From positions 116,114,375-116,178,374 of the forward strand of contig CM034546.1 of the NCBI GenBank assembly GCA_020055645.1: a stretch of DNA of 64,000 bases. Reading direction: 5' to 3'. The position numbers were made by a program, and so were the translations under genes. Position 1 is the stretch's first letter; every line of letters starts with the position of its first letter. Below, piece by piece: positions 13,139 through 25,185 of this stretch. Under the pieces are notes generated by a model, which was not told the origin of the DNA, did not search any database, and saw only the letters and a list, made by a program, of their open reading frames with translations. Source of the DNA: Tomocerus qinae. Lineage: Eukaryota; Arthropoda; Collembola; Entomobryomorpha; Tomoceridae.

Positions 13139-16100
13139 TTGCGGTCTGTAAAGGAATTAGTGATTAATTATTATTGTACAGAATGTGTGATGGTATTTTT
13201 ATTGAAATTGATCATATAGTAGAAGATGTAAAGTTGATATTCATCCTATTAAATGTCGGTGTTTTGAATAGAGTATTAAAATGGACGAAGCATCGATGCA
13301 AATTCCCAGTCTGACCCTTTAACCAGCATTTACACTATTGTTAGAAAAGAATAAAAGTTGCCTTATGAAAAGTGTTTGAAGTGGGATATAAAGAAGCTAG
13401 AGCTGCGCTCTGACATGAACGATCAAATATCAAAGCAAAGTGTACATAAAAAGTCGAGCCAAGCCAAACGAACTCTTAAGTTACACTATAGAAAGATGCA
13501 CTGTCAGGGCATTGTAAAAGAAAGCTGATGTGAGTGCTCGAATGAGAATAAGAGGGAACGGAATGAACCGACTGTACACTTTACTTTAGTAGATGGTGGA
13601 ATTTAATTTTTTATGGAGACAATTTTGTGGAGAAGAAGTGTGGTTTGTGGAACATCAACTTGATGGATGTGACTCTGGCTCCGGGTATCGCATCACATCA
13701 CATATAATTCTCCATTGCATTCGCTCCACCATTCTCTCCAACAGAATCCCTCTCGTGTCCTCTCTCTGCTCGTGTCCTACACTTTTACATCTTCCTACTC
13801 TACAGGGAGTTTCAATTATTTCACACTCACCTTTACATCCTCTCCATTATCACTGCACTCATTCTTGACATTTATCATTCTGATGTAACAAAACAAAATT
13901 TTAAATACTCTATTGAATTTTGAATCTTTCCAATCAAAAAGATAGTCTATGTCACTTTCTATTATGCATTACCGTTTTTTGTTTTTTTCATTAGTAATAA
14001 ATACTAGTTAACCAGTAGCTTGCAAAAATAAAAATAGTAAGTAAACCGACCTGCTATAATAGATGTAGAAATTTTCTATTAGGAAAATATATTTAAATTG
14101 GAATTGTATTATACTATCATTATTTTATAAATGTAGTGCGCGCTGTTTCCTAAAACCCTGATGTGCATACCCCTTCTTCATATAAATGATGTAAGTGAAG
14201 TGAAGAATGAGATTACACTGTAGCTTAGCTGTCTATCGAGATTTGTCTCGTCTCGGTTCATTTTATTATCCTTCATCATTGTTTTATTGCAACGGAGGGT
14301 CAAGTTAAAGCAACTTTAGTCAACCATCACATTGCATACAACATTGGACTTTGTTGTAGTAAGGCTGTGTCCATATCGCATGGTGCACACTCACAATATG
14401 TAACTTTACTACGGAGATACTCACATGGCAGTTAGATAGGGTTGGTGCATTGTCTTGCTAGATAAACACGAGAAGGTTTATGGAGGTATTATTTTTAGAA
14501 TATATTTAGTTGGTAGGGGGTGTGTGTATCAGAATTCGGAAGTGTCGGCAGTAATCACGTCATAGATTGCGTGAATTTAACTGGGGATTGTTGGATAGAA
14601 GACAATACAAATTCCACTGTTAGATGTTGAATGAAAGTGTAACTTCCTATTATTTTTGTGCTATTTACAAAATGACACTATTATCTATTGTGAACTCATC
14701 TTCCTGTCAACAAAATGAAGTGAGTCATGATTGGCCGTTTGGGTTTACTATTTCGGCATAATAGTACATTTGGGCGTTGCTATTGAGTGAAGATTCATTC
14801 ATAATTTTAATGAAGCAAAATACAGATGAACTTTATAACAATGAAAACCTAAATCTGTTCATTATAACTAATTAGATGTTTTAAATGAAATATACTTAAT
14901 TTACATCTCGAACGCCTATTTCCTCCAAATATATTCTATATAATTAATATTTGAACTTAATAATTAGGTTTTCTTATAGCCGACGACTCTTGGTTCAATG
15001 TAGAATTAAATGAGGAACTTGAAAAATCCAGATAGCCCTAAATGATATTAGTTGTCAGAGTTTGTGAGTTGTATATAATGGAGTTGATTTCGGAAAATAG
15101 TTGTGCCCTTTGGCCATCTTATTTAAAAGTTTTTATATTGAGAAGGTAGACATTTTGTAGAGTGGCTAATGATAAGTAAGAGGGTCTGGGTAGTCTTGGT
15201 AGTAATGGTAGATAGCAATAAGTAATAGTGCACCTTAGTGTAAGTATTGAGCTGAGGCTGTGAAAGTGTCTGGGTAGGCAGGAGCTTAAAACTATTGGAA
15301 GTAAAGTAGACAGTGGTTGTGGAAGTGAACTAAAGTTCTTAAGAAAGTAGAAATGTTCTTTGGAATTGAAATGCAGGACTCAGACTCATTTCCCAAAGTT
15401 TCGCTCAGCTGAAATGTCTGTTGGAATGGGAATGGATATTACAGCCATCTCCATCCCATATCCATTCGGAGTGTAAGTCAAGGAACGGGAGAGACGAGAC
15501 GCGGGCGTAGTTTTTATCTCCCATATCCTTATACTTATATCATAGTTATAACAACATATCACATAACATTTCAGACTATTACAGAGTCACTCCGACTACT
15601 TCGCATTGGCTTCATTCCGACTTGAGACAAAATTCGGTTGTTTCAGTTCAATTCAACTCACTGGGTCCGTTAGTTCCAAATTTGGAATCTCGCTCCTTTC
15701 CGACTTCACTCACTCTTCTAATGGGAGCCAGCCAAGCAATTTTTCGTCACAGAATGCTATCCTCTAGATGCGCAAAGTGTTCCCGTTTAATGGACTTTGC
15801 AAAGCGTAATTTATGCGACGCTAACGACCAATTGTGCCACACTGCTCCTCCTGCCAGTCCTTTCCTTTCTCAACTCCTACTTTCATCTATCCCAATTTCC
15901 TTCGAATGACCCAACCAGCTCAACTCAACTCTCAAAACATCTCTCCCTCCCTTAACTACACACCCAGGCATTCTATAAGACCAAACTTCACCCTGCTTTT
16001 CCTTTCTTACTTGCTTATTACTGTAGTCAATGTGTTTCTCTATAATAATAACTATACCTATCTAACATCCACATACAAACACATATTATAATACATAGGG

Positions 16101-16311
16101 TTAGTAGTTAGTTGTTAGTAGGTAGTAGTAAGGAGGAAGTGGAGTGTACAGAATGAAAGTCTCCTCTCAGCTTGAGACTCTCGTCTGCTATTTGGCTTCA
16201 CTTTGCTCGGACCATTTCCCCATTGTTGCCAATTTCGGGCGGGGGAAATGAGCCACAGCAGATGGGGCACTTTATGCAAATTTCGCCAATATTATCGCTC
16301 TGCCGTAGTGC

Positions 16312-16358
16312 ATCATAATACATAATGCATTACATTACGTTACATTACATCACATTCT
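16312..16358. repeat. pentamer tract (TTACA)n, opposite orientation
   Basis: CATAATGCATTACATTACGT continues as TTACATTACATCACATTC. It is the complement-strand form of the TGTAA tract at 30551. It directly follows a GC-richer block at 16190-16310 containing GGGCGGGGG and the octamer-like TTTATGCAAA. Confidence 0.75.
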
Positions 16359-18820
16359 ACCCATCCGTACGTTTCCATGTATAACTTATAAGCTCTGCAA
16401 TATCATGCTACTTACTTACAACAGCCCCCACTCATTTCATATCATATCCTATGCAAATAACTAGCTTTTACCACACTTCCCATATACACTACTCTACTAA
16501 CTACGTCCAGGACGTCTACATTAGCAACCTAACCTATACTCTTATAAACAGTAATACCCATTCTACTAAAAACAACAAACTAACTGTGCAATATTGTTCC
16601 ACCTTATATTTACAAAATACATCTAATAGTAATTGATAGTCCATCTTTTATTGTAGGTACATATTTTCGTTGCATTAAAATCAGTGTCTTTAAGAATGGA
16701 TAATATGAATTGATATAATTGTAGGAAAAATATTACTCAACTCAGTATGTAAGGATTAGGTATCAACTTTAGCTGCGTTACTGTGTCTGTACTTATACGG
16801 AGCAAGTAATTAAACATAAACTTAGTATTGTTGATTATGTACTATCCAACTCATGTAAATGGACAGATTGAATTAGCTTCCACGTAGCAATAACATAAAG
16901 GAAATTGTTTTACGATGCTGCTTTTGTATATTTAGATTACAAAGTGCCAGCTGTGACTCTCCGTTGGTAATGTGCTTTAAAATGCCGTAGAATGAACTAA
17001 TTAATTGAACAACTAATTCTAGTAGCTCTCAAGGGCTGGGGTTATTGTCTATGCAATGGATGCACATGAGAATTTGTGCACTAATATTACAATTTGTACT
17101 AGTTATTTACATCTGTGCTGTAGTTAAATTGGAGTAGCAGAAGAAAACCACTTATTACTTGTCCTTCTAGATGTAGACGAGTAAAATAATGAATAATAGT
17201 TAAACGAATTGAGTTTGTCCTTGATAAAGTAGTGGTTATATTTGTAATTAATGTTTTAGTAGTGTGATAAAATGAATTTGAATAGAATATGTGATGCAAT
17301 TTTGCTTTGGAACAGTGATATTTATATGTTAAAGTTGTTTTTCATATGATAGTGCTGTAAAGTTGAGTGGAGCAATTTGAAAGTATTCTAATAGAAAGTT
17401 TTCCGTTTTAGCAGTGTGTATGCATGAGTGTACGTAAGCCAGAGATGTATAAGGTTATGTTTCTTGTAAATATAAAGAATAAGTCTAGATATATTCCATC
17501 ATCCTGTGTAAGTACCCTACAAAACAAAACAAAGTGTAGCCACACAATATTCATGTAGGAGCCCAGAGAACATCTCACCGAGCAATACGAATGCCATGAA
17601 AAAATGAGTGTGCATTTTATAGTGGTGGAGATAGTATGGGAAACTAGAGCAGCAATACAATAGAATAGAATAGAGGTTGAGCACAAATGGAGTTTCAGTG
17701 TCTGAAATAAAGCAAACCATAGAGCATACGCGGATTTGGTCTATCTTCCATAACGGCCGTAATTCAAGCAATGTCATGAACCCAGAAGAGGCTCTAAGTC
17801 CTCCGAAATGTCAGGAGATTGGCACATCTCACTAGAGCACAGAAAATAACTGGGAAGCACCACATACAATACACATACACAAACATCCAGGAGATAGTGT
17901 TGTACATACATGTACAAGAGTGTAGTATATGTAGGCAGAGGGCAGCCAAAGAATTGTAGTAGGGAGTAGACATGGAGTAGAGCATTAGAGTACACAACAA
18001 CATTGCATTGATGGAATGGCCTTAGAATGATAATGCCAAGACAGTACAGTCGTCTTATATTGCCGTAATAGGAATACTCAGATGCTATCAACTATGTAGA
18101 GCAATGGGCAATGGAATAGAATAAAATAGCAAATACTAAAGCACATGACATACATCTACGAGCTCAGTTGAGAGAGTTTACTCTGCTGCAGAGAAACTAC
18201 TAATGGGGAATGGAGAAAAGTCCGAAAAAACGTCCTTCTCGTCCCTGGCTCGTGAAAGTGTCGAAAATGGTCAATGTAGTATTTGGAATGGGAAAGGTTT
18301 CGGGGCAATGTGGGCAGTAAAGAAGTAGTGTTGGAGGGCATATAATGGACGTGTATGATACCTGAAGGAAAAGATTTGCCGTGATGGGATGGAATGTGAT
18401 GTGCTGGAGGGAAATGGGAAAGCTTATAATAAAAAGGAAGGACATTGGAGAAAGCACATTGGAGGATAGGAAAAAAGAACATTGAAATGCCACTCAACTT
18501 CGCTATGTCTATCATTCTCTATGTGTGATCTCCTCAGACTCTCATACTACTACGTACTACTACAAATAACCAGAAGAGTCTACTTTCCAGACTCTAATAT
18601 TATCTTTTCTTCTCCCATGTTCATACTGCCTCTTTACTCGAATTCAGTTTAGTCGACATGGCTCTATAAAGAACCCGTCTATATAAGATTGTGCATTTTC
18701 TTTCGTTAGTTGTACTAAGAACTTGAGTTAGTCTTTTGGCGGGGTCGTCTACAAAATGAAAGCAAGTAAAAGAGAAGCATGACGTGACATGGACATGCAA
18801 TGGCGTAGTTTCCTTCTATC

Positions 18821-18876
18821 TTATATATACCTATATATATATATATATGCTAAGTATATATAAGTATATATATGTA
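18821..18876. repeat. TA-rich microsatellite
   Basis: An interrupted (TA)n tract with TATATATA runs broken by CC, GCTAAG and AAG. It is the longest dinucleotide tract noticed in the window. Confidence 0.85.
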
Positions 18877-20727
18877 GGCAAGGGATGTTTACTCTCAGAG
18901 AAGAAAGTCGTGTATGAGAATGTTGAGAGAGAGTGAAGTGATGTGGATGAGGATGTGAAGTGATGGGAAGTAAGGAAGAAGAGATGGCTTGTCCTAAGAA
19001 CAGAGCATTAGGCCCTTAGGAAAGATATTGGACTCTGGAGAGCCATCCAAACACATGAGATTAGCCGGTGAAATTTTGGAACTATGTTCTCTCCTTCTGC
19101 CTTACGGAACTTCACGGATGTACGTTACGTATGAAATGAACATCGTGATACGTATGTATGCACATCAAGTACATCTTCTTGTCCTTCTACAACTACTACG
19201 GGTAGGGAGAGTTTGAACAGAGAATTCAGTCGACTGGAGTTGAGAGAGCTGAGCTGGGAACTATTTCGCCCTTCCCTATCCGCCACTTTTCTTCATTTCC
19301 TCAGACGCGAACGGCCCTATAATACATAAGACTCTATTCCAGCCACACTTCCACTTATACTCAACGACTACATGGAGTCAACCCACTCATATCCCTATGC
19401 TTTCTCCACACTATTATACCAACTACAGACAAAATTAGTTGAGTTGACTCTGAACCTTCTTCGACAATACTTATAGATACTCCGCTACTGATTGATGCTC
19501 TATTGAAAAAAATTGCTTTGCGAAGCCAGGGAATGCAATGGTGCTATCGATTTATTGACATTGCATTTATGGAAGGATCGTGTTTTCTCCACTTGTAATT
19601 ATTATATAGTGTACTCTATGGAGTAGAAGCTAGTTGTACCAGACTCTGCTGTGAACCTGAGGAGAGGAACTAATAAAATTGATCAAAAATTAAAACTAGA
19701 GTATTGCTGGGTCGTAAGACGTTAGATATAGATCTAGTGTGTGTATGAACCATTAGGATATTAGTATAGGTCGTAGGTTTGTAGTAATGTAATGTGTTTA
19801 ATGTTCTTTATGCAGGTTATATTAGCAAAGTATATTATACAGGTCTGTATAGGTAGTAATACGTTGTAGAGGCTCTCAGGGAAATTTATAGCGTAATAGT
19901 ATCTAATGAAAGAACAAATGAACAGTAGCAATAAGAATTTAAACCCTTTGTGTTTAGGAGAGGAAGTGCCTGGGTTATGTGGAGTCTCGAGTAGTAATGA
20001 AAGGAAGAGTTTGTGCTGAGCATGAAGTGGAAAAGCATTAGAGATGTGTGGTGCGGTAGGGAGCCGTGGAATTGAGTCGACGTAGTTTTTCTGTCGGAAG
20101 GAAAGGGGAAGTATGGGAGTGTCTTGTACTTTCTCCAGATGAAAATGGACCGTCTAACAGCACACTTTGCTCGCCTAATTCCGAATTCTGCCCTCTTATT
20201 TTCTTCATTATCGCTTGCTCCATGTGGCATACTAATCTTGCTTTTTCTTTCATACCCTCATCACATATCCCATACCATTCCACTATGTCGTCTCATCGGA
20301 GCAAGTACACTATATTACACTCTGCTGCTAATATACTTATATACAGCAGTTAGGCATGCAATGCAATGTCATGCCATGAGCCATACATATCCAAGTAATG
20401 GCACCATAGCCAGGAAATACAATGGCATAGCACAGCATCCATTTCATTCCAGAGCATCGTCTCCTGAAAACATTCAGCTCATATACATACATTCCGGAGC
20501 TCCATAATACTACTCCAGCCATTCAGCTTCATTCCATCCACTCTATTCTATGTACATAGTCTAGGGCTGGAGAGAGAGTGCTGTGAAAAGAAACTACTCG
20601 TCCTCCTCATAAAAACAAGAGAGAAGTGCTGGAAAGCAAACTATAAGATGGGATGTTATGGGAAAGCATTGCATGTTATGTATGGGAATCCATATCTACT
20701 GCTTTGCATAGTCATCATGCCTTAGCG

Positions 20728-20762
20728 TTATATTATGTTATGTTACGTTATGTTATGTTACG
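20728..20762. repeat. pentamer tract (TTATG/TTACG)n
   Basis: Five-base units TTATG and TTACG alternate over about 35 bases. This is the clearest of several pentamer tracts of related sequence in the window. Confidence 0.8.
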
Positions 20763-22476
20763 AGACTATACTATGGCCAACTTAGTCAGACTCCGCCAAC
20801 GACGACGACGACTACTAGTAGTCACTACTTACATACTAGTCACTACTAGTTCACTTCAGTTTAGCTTAGCGAAATCTACTTGTACATATTACGTTATGTT
20901 AGTTCACTAGTCTCACAGACTCCATTCTAAACCATAGTCATTCCCATAAACATACATTACCGTCCAAAATGGAATTAGCCTATTTCAAAGGATGGCTTTT
21001 GTCTAATGGAAAATTCTCGTCAGCCAGGGTTTTACTTTCAACCCCTTTTCAAAACATTTTACGCAGGACCCTCATACACCACTCTGTTTAGGCACATATG
21101 CCCCAAAATCCAAAACTATTGAAAACTACTCGGAAAATTAACCTCAACTCTCTTACCCTATCTTTCCTATATCCAATGGATCATCAGTTTGAAATACTGG
21201 TATTAATAACGTATGAATTGGATAAAATTATGGAGCAGGTGCATTGGACTTTCTTCAGAGTAGATTATTAGGAGGGTTCCAAGGATTTTCCTATTTAGTA
21301 TGCTCTGAGTTTTAAATTTGAGAGTTGGGACTCATAGGACTTTGTAATGGGCACGTATCTCTATTAAGCACTTTCCATTAGATCGGAATGGAGGAAAGTT
21401 AGTTGTGTAAGATGGCTTTGACGTTGAGTTCGATTGTCTTCATTCGACATTGAATGACTTTGGGCTTATGGTGAGTTACATTAAAGCAGTTTGGAATGGA
21501 ACTATTTATAAGGGATGAGAGGAGTTCAGAGGATGTCACTGGCTTAAACTAAATTCAACTGTATGGGTTCTCTTGCTACTATATTTACTTAGGAGGTATC
21601 TAAACACAATTTGCTGTAAAATAATAGTGTAATATAGCAGGGTATTTTGTATATGTTGGTGTGTAGTGAGATGCGATAGGACAGTAAAGTATTACTCAGT
21701 ATTAGCGTAGCTAAAATGAAGGAGTTTGTCTTGACTGCTGGAGGAGAATGATCTGATCTGTGTAGCTGTAATGATCTCTGAGAGAATTCACTCGCATCTC
21801 ATCTGGAGCTAAATCTAAGGCTTGCAGGAGAAACACGGGCTCAGTGTGCCGGAAGAAAATGTTCGAATCATTATTTCAGGATAAGAAAGCTATTTTGCAC
21901 GGAAACGATAGTGGGAATGACTAGTGCAAATGTTTCAAGATAGCTCCATTATTGTAATGGGCTATCGTTGTGAGAAAGAAAGGAAATTTCCAGGCCTTTC
22001 TTGTTTCTTTCCACGCAGATAGGTAAGAACAAGAGCGTCCTAGAGTCACAAAATAGTCTCTGACTATACATTCTATGGGAGATAGGGACATCTAATGCCT
22101 CCTGATTGCTCTAGTGCTCTTTTGCCTGTTTCTTGACGTTCAGTTCTGTTTACCATGCAATTCGGTGTGTTTTGTCATACGCTCGGAAAACAAGGTACCT
22201 ATGAGCATAAAATGTATCAAGAGTAGTGCAGAGACATGGCATCAGTTCCTAACGAAAGAGAATGACGAAAAGGACGGAGGAAATGAGTCTATGCAATATT
22301 CGGGAGATAGGAGAAAGGAGAGAAGGAAATGGATGGACTTGTAATTAAGGGACGCTTAAAGTTTTATTCATGCAAGAGTAACGACTCTGATATGCGAAAA
22401 AAGTTGCTTCTTTACATTAGCCTTTAGAGTAAGCGACTATCTCTTTTGACTATCACTACTACTGTGATACATATTG

Positions 22477-22554
22477 CCGTCGAAAACTTCTGGGCACATA
22501 TCTTCACTTGTATCATCCACTTCCATATCATTCACTTGTGTTGAATTTCGACGG
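22477..22554. repeat. 9-bp inverted repeat enclosing a direct TTCACTTGT repeat
   Basis: CCGTCGAAA (22477-22485) pairs with TTTCGACGG (22546-22554). Between them TTCACTTGT occurs twice, about 28 bases apart. No function is recognised. Confidence 0.5.
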
Positions 22555-23345
22555 GAGTCCCTGAGGTGGTTTTACTTACATTTATGCATCCCATCCTATA
22601 GCTACTCAGACTATCCCATTCTATACAATAGCCTCCTATTGCACCAAAAGTAATTTGCATTCAGGGTTCCAAACCCCGATTTTTTCATCTTTTCACACAC
22701 CTTACAAATTCACATCCTCAAAAATACACAACCAACTTCAAATTAATATATAAACTGTTAAACCAATCAAAATACTATTTTGAGGCTCAGGAACTATAAA
22801 CAGAATTGCCAGAGACATTTCTACAACTACAAAATTTTAAGATTAACTCTAATGACCTTTTTATTGCATATATTCCTCTTCTAGGCTAATGGTGGATAGT
22901 AGCTTATGACTCCATTTGGTGAGATAAGCAGAGGAAAAGTAATATACGAGATTCATGCATTACTTTCCCACTGCCTGCACTACCTACCTACTTCTTCTGC
23001 CTTCTGTCAGAAAGAAATCAAGGGAAAGTGACGAACAACTTGGGAGGGTGACCTCTCTGTCTTACCACTTTCCAACTCTCAAAAATTTTCTTTTCCCCTT
23101 CTAATGCAATTTTGAGTACTCATCGTAGATATTTTCATACATATATATGGCTAAATAAATAGAACGAATAAACTTGACAGAGATACAACATAATAAATGC
23201 AATGCATCACAAAACACAATACAATGAAGTACTGATACAAATTTTCCTATTTAAGTACAGATATAACGCACACTGGACTAGAACATCTGTAATTTATAGA
23301 GGTAAACTATATACGTTGAACCACTATAATTGGAGATTATGCGAG

Positions 23346-23408
23346 CCCCGCCCGTAGGGCGGGGTGAAGCATAATCAGAATTATATGAGTCTTCCGAATT
23401 CGGAAGAC
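23346..23408. repeat. GC-rich hairpin and 20-bp palindrome in the DIRS 3' extension
   Basis: CCCCGCCC (23346-23353), loop GTA, GGGCGGGG (23357-23364) forms a perfect 8-bp stem. GTCTTCCGAATTCGGAAGAC (23389-23408) is a perfect 20-bp palindrome. Both recur inside the ICR (about 23607-23669) because that region is the complement of this one. The GC content stands out sharply from the AT-rich surroundings. Confidence 0.85.
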
Positions 23409-23549
23409 ATCACTGGTTACTTCGTAGTACGTCACTCTACGTACTGGAAAGAGCCTATATTCAAAGCCTCATGCTCACGCATGAGCAAAAGAGACTTTGC
23501 TCACACACTACTCCCAAGCCACCATGCAGCCGCTCAGGAATACCTCATT
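23407..23549. repeat. 3' inverted terminal repeat of the DIRS element
   Basis: This is the partner of the 143-base repeat at 25043-25185. Its outer side carries an extension (23325-23406) different from that of the 5' end, which is characteristic of DIRS ends. The segment 23550-23600 separates it from the internal complementary region. Confidence 0.92.
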
Positions 23550-23600
23550 ATTTTAAACTTCCGAGACGAGGAAAAAGGAAATGGGGGTGGGAAGGCGGGC

Positions 23601-23734
23601 AGTGATGTCTTCCGAATTCGGAAGACTCATATAATTCTGATTATGCTTCACCCCGCCCTACGGGCGGGGCTCGCATAATCTCCAATTATACTTCGTCTTC
23701 CTCTTTCTACATACATCACTGGTTACTTCGTAGT
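23601..23734. repeat. internal complementary region (ICR) of the DIRS element
   Basis: Bases 23601-23690 are the exact reverse complement of the outer 90 bases of the 3' end (23325-23414). Bases 23683-23734 are the exact reverse complement of the outer 52 bases of the 5' end (25164-25215). The two halves overlap by eight bases, CAATTATA at 23683-23690, which is the sequence shared by both element ends. The ICR therefore equals the complement of the two termini joined end to end. In the DIRS replication model this region templates completion and circularisation of the element. Confidence 0.92.
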
Positions 23735-23802
23735 TGTTCAAAGCAACCGAGGCGAGGAATAAATTCGACAACTTAATCGAAACCATAAAATCAAAATAAT
23801 CA

Positions 23803-23808
23803 TTTATT
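23803..23808 (-). terminator. polyadenylation signal candidate of the DIRS transcript
   Basis: AATAAA on the - strand lies 45 bases after the recombinase stop and before the ICR. It could end a transcript of the recombinase frame. A replication-competent DIRS RNA would have to read past it into the 3' repeat, so its use is uncertain. Confidence 0.35.
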
Positions 23809-23852
23809 TCAATAATGTATACATTTAATTGGTAAGGTAATATTTGGCATTG

Positions 23853-24434
23853 TTAAGTTCCCGACAATACACCCAACGCAAATTCTGCTTTAGGTTGAAT
23901 AGATTTATTATAGTGTCTTGCGAATGTTTTTGATCCCATTGACCAACCCGCACATTTAAAAATGGAATCTATAGCCACCCCTTTAACCGCAGCTTTAGAT
24001 GTCGACGAATGTCGAAAACTGTGGGATTTAAAAACTTGGGTATCTACTCCAGCCATTTCTAAAACTTCGCACAACCAACGGCTTATTGTTTGAGTAGTAA
24101 CAGCTTTATGTGGACGTGTCAAACTTAACAATAATGCCTCACATTTGCGAATATTTTTTGTTCTATCAATATAACATTTCAACGTATCCACTACACATAA
24201 TTTATTATTAATTTGGTAGGGTGGTAAAACTAATACAACATTTGGCTTCTTAATATGAAAAGTCTTCAACTGTTTTGTAATAACAATTTCAACATTCTCT
24301 CCATATACAATATTGTCAATAGAAATTGCAGATAATGTCTGCACTCTCTGTGCTGTTACTAATGATATTAATGCCACTAGCTTCAAAATTATCATCACTA
24401 CTGCAGTTTTCCACCAATTCGTTCTGATATTCAT
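23853..24434 (-). CDS. DIRS tyrosine recombinase, N-terminally truncated, catalytic core retained
   Basis: The 193-residue frame from the ATG at 24434 resembles the C-terminal catalytic domain of DIRS1-family tyrosine recombinases, which integrate circular element DNA. Numbering from one codon further upstream (24437), the first catalytic Arg is R31 in VTAQRVQTLS, a Lys candidate is K55, the HxxR box is H139-S-F-R142, Trp is W165 in CAGWSMGSKTF and the nucleophile is Y176 in ARHYNK. PHKAVTTQTISRWL is also typical of the family. Family similarity starts only around residue 19, so the N-terminal core-binding domain is gone. It overlaps the ORF1 fragment by about 120 bases in another frame, which fits an out-of-frame deletion joint. 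An AATAAA lies 45 bases after the stop. Whether a functional protein is made is unknown. Confidence 0.85.
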   Translation of the reverse strand: MNIRTNWWKTAVVMIILKLVALISLVTAQRVQTLSAISIDNIVYGENVEIVITKQLKTFHIKKPNVVLVLPPYQINNKLCVVDTLKCYIDRTKNIRKCEALLLSLTRPHKAVTTQTISRWLCEVLEMAGVDTQVFKSHSFRHSSTSKAAVKGVAIDSIFKCAGWSMGSKTFARHYNKSIQPKAEFALGVLSGT

Positions 24435-24657
24435 CACTACATTGTGCCATTTGTGAAACTGCTTCCGTTAAATCTTTTATTGCTGTGGGCATCGACTCAA
24501 GAGATTTAATTAAATGTGCATGTTCAGAGACTGTTTTTGATAATGTTGCTAATTGATAAATGAACGAGCCTTCTTGATTTATCGCCCCTCCTTTATCGGC
24601 TTCCTCTTTCTGGGACACCTTTAATGGTTTGCCCGAGATTGGAATGCCGCTGATCAT
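24316..24657 (-). pseudogene. DIRS ORF1 (Gag-like) N-terminal fragment, truncated
   Basis: The 113-residue frame begins MISGIPISGKPLKVSQ. It is the first frame after the 5' terminal repeat, where DIRS elements carry ORF1. The middle (ATLSKTVSEHAHLIKSLES) could form a short helical or coiled segment, and an acidic stretch (SDEYQNELVENCSSDD) follows. The last 20-30 residues appear to be translated out of frame from recombinase sequence beyond the deletion joint, so the natural C-terminus is lost. Assignment rests on position and polarity rather than on recognised motifs; it could instead be an unrelated small ORF of this element family. Confidence 0.5.
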
Positions 24658-25042
24658 TTGTCTGTTAATTTTTTAAAAATTGAATTTATTTTTTGATCAA
24701 TGAGCTACAATGTTACTGTAAATTAACTATCCCAGCGGAATAGTTGACAGCCATAACTGATTCTCCTTGTTGCACAAGGGAATACTGTATCTACGGACTC
24801 AATGGCCGGCTGTATTTTTTATTATAAAACATGCATCCACACAAAAAATAGACTTAATAGACATAGTCGATCATCTTTCCTAAAAATCTGCCTTCCCCCT
24901 TATAAATTAGGTCAACTTACCCACGAGGTTCCTCTTTGGTCTTTTCCGGAATGGTCTTCTCTCTACCCATGGAATCACAAAAATTTTGGGAAATCCGGAG
25001 GGTATATTTTCTAGGTCTGCTCTCCAGCACTATAGAAATAAC

Positions 25043-25185
25043 AATGAGGTATTCCTGAGCGGCTGCATGGTGGCTTGGGAGTAGTGTGTGAGCAAAGTCT
25101 CTTTTGCTCATGCGTGAGCATGAGGCTTTGAATATAGGCTCTTTCCAGTACGTAGAGTGACGTACTACGAAGTAACCAGTGATGT
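25043..25185. repeat. 5' inverted terminal repeat of the DIRS element
   Basis: This 143-base stretch is the reverse complement of 23407-23549 with no mismatch or gap found by eye. It lies upstream of ORF1 in element orientation. The outer extension, 25186-25215, is not part of the ITR pair but is matched by the internal complementary region. Confidence 0.92.

Larger units (their letters stand above)
1..15350. other. non-coding DNA, probable far upstream or intronic abd-A region, part 1
   Basis: No gene is recognised. The longest open frames (a 171-codon frame at 8512-9027 and a 147-codon frame at 11489-11932, both - strand) show no known domain and no splice or codon support. Apart from the hairpins at 6852 and 7580, the TATA/CRE pair at 13123 and a (AATGC)n-like run near 9180, only AT-rich unique sequence is seen. 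Confidence 0.6.
15351..23324. other. non-coding DNA, probable intronic abd-A region, part 2, with GC-richer blocks
   Basis: No gene is recognised. Blocks around 15360-16310, 18150-18520 and 19030-20560 are visibly less AT-rich and could be regulatory modules. Purine-rich GAGAG runs occur near 18920 and 20570. GTCTATATAAGA, a strong TATA-box match, is at 18677-18688. Simple repeats are listed separately. Confidence 0.55.

Noticed and set aside
23364-23678. 104-codon frame across the DIRS 3' repeat
   Set aside because: It is made of terminal-repeat and ICR sequence, and part of it appears again as a frame in the 5' repeat. It is non-coding end sequence.
24802-25014. 70-codon + strand frame inside the DIRS element
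   Set aside because: It runs against the element's coding direction across the region before ORF1 and shows no known domain.
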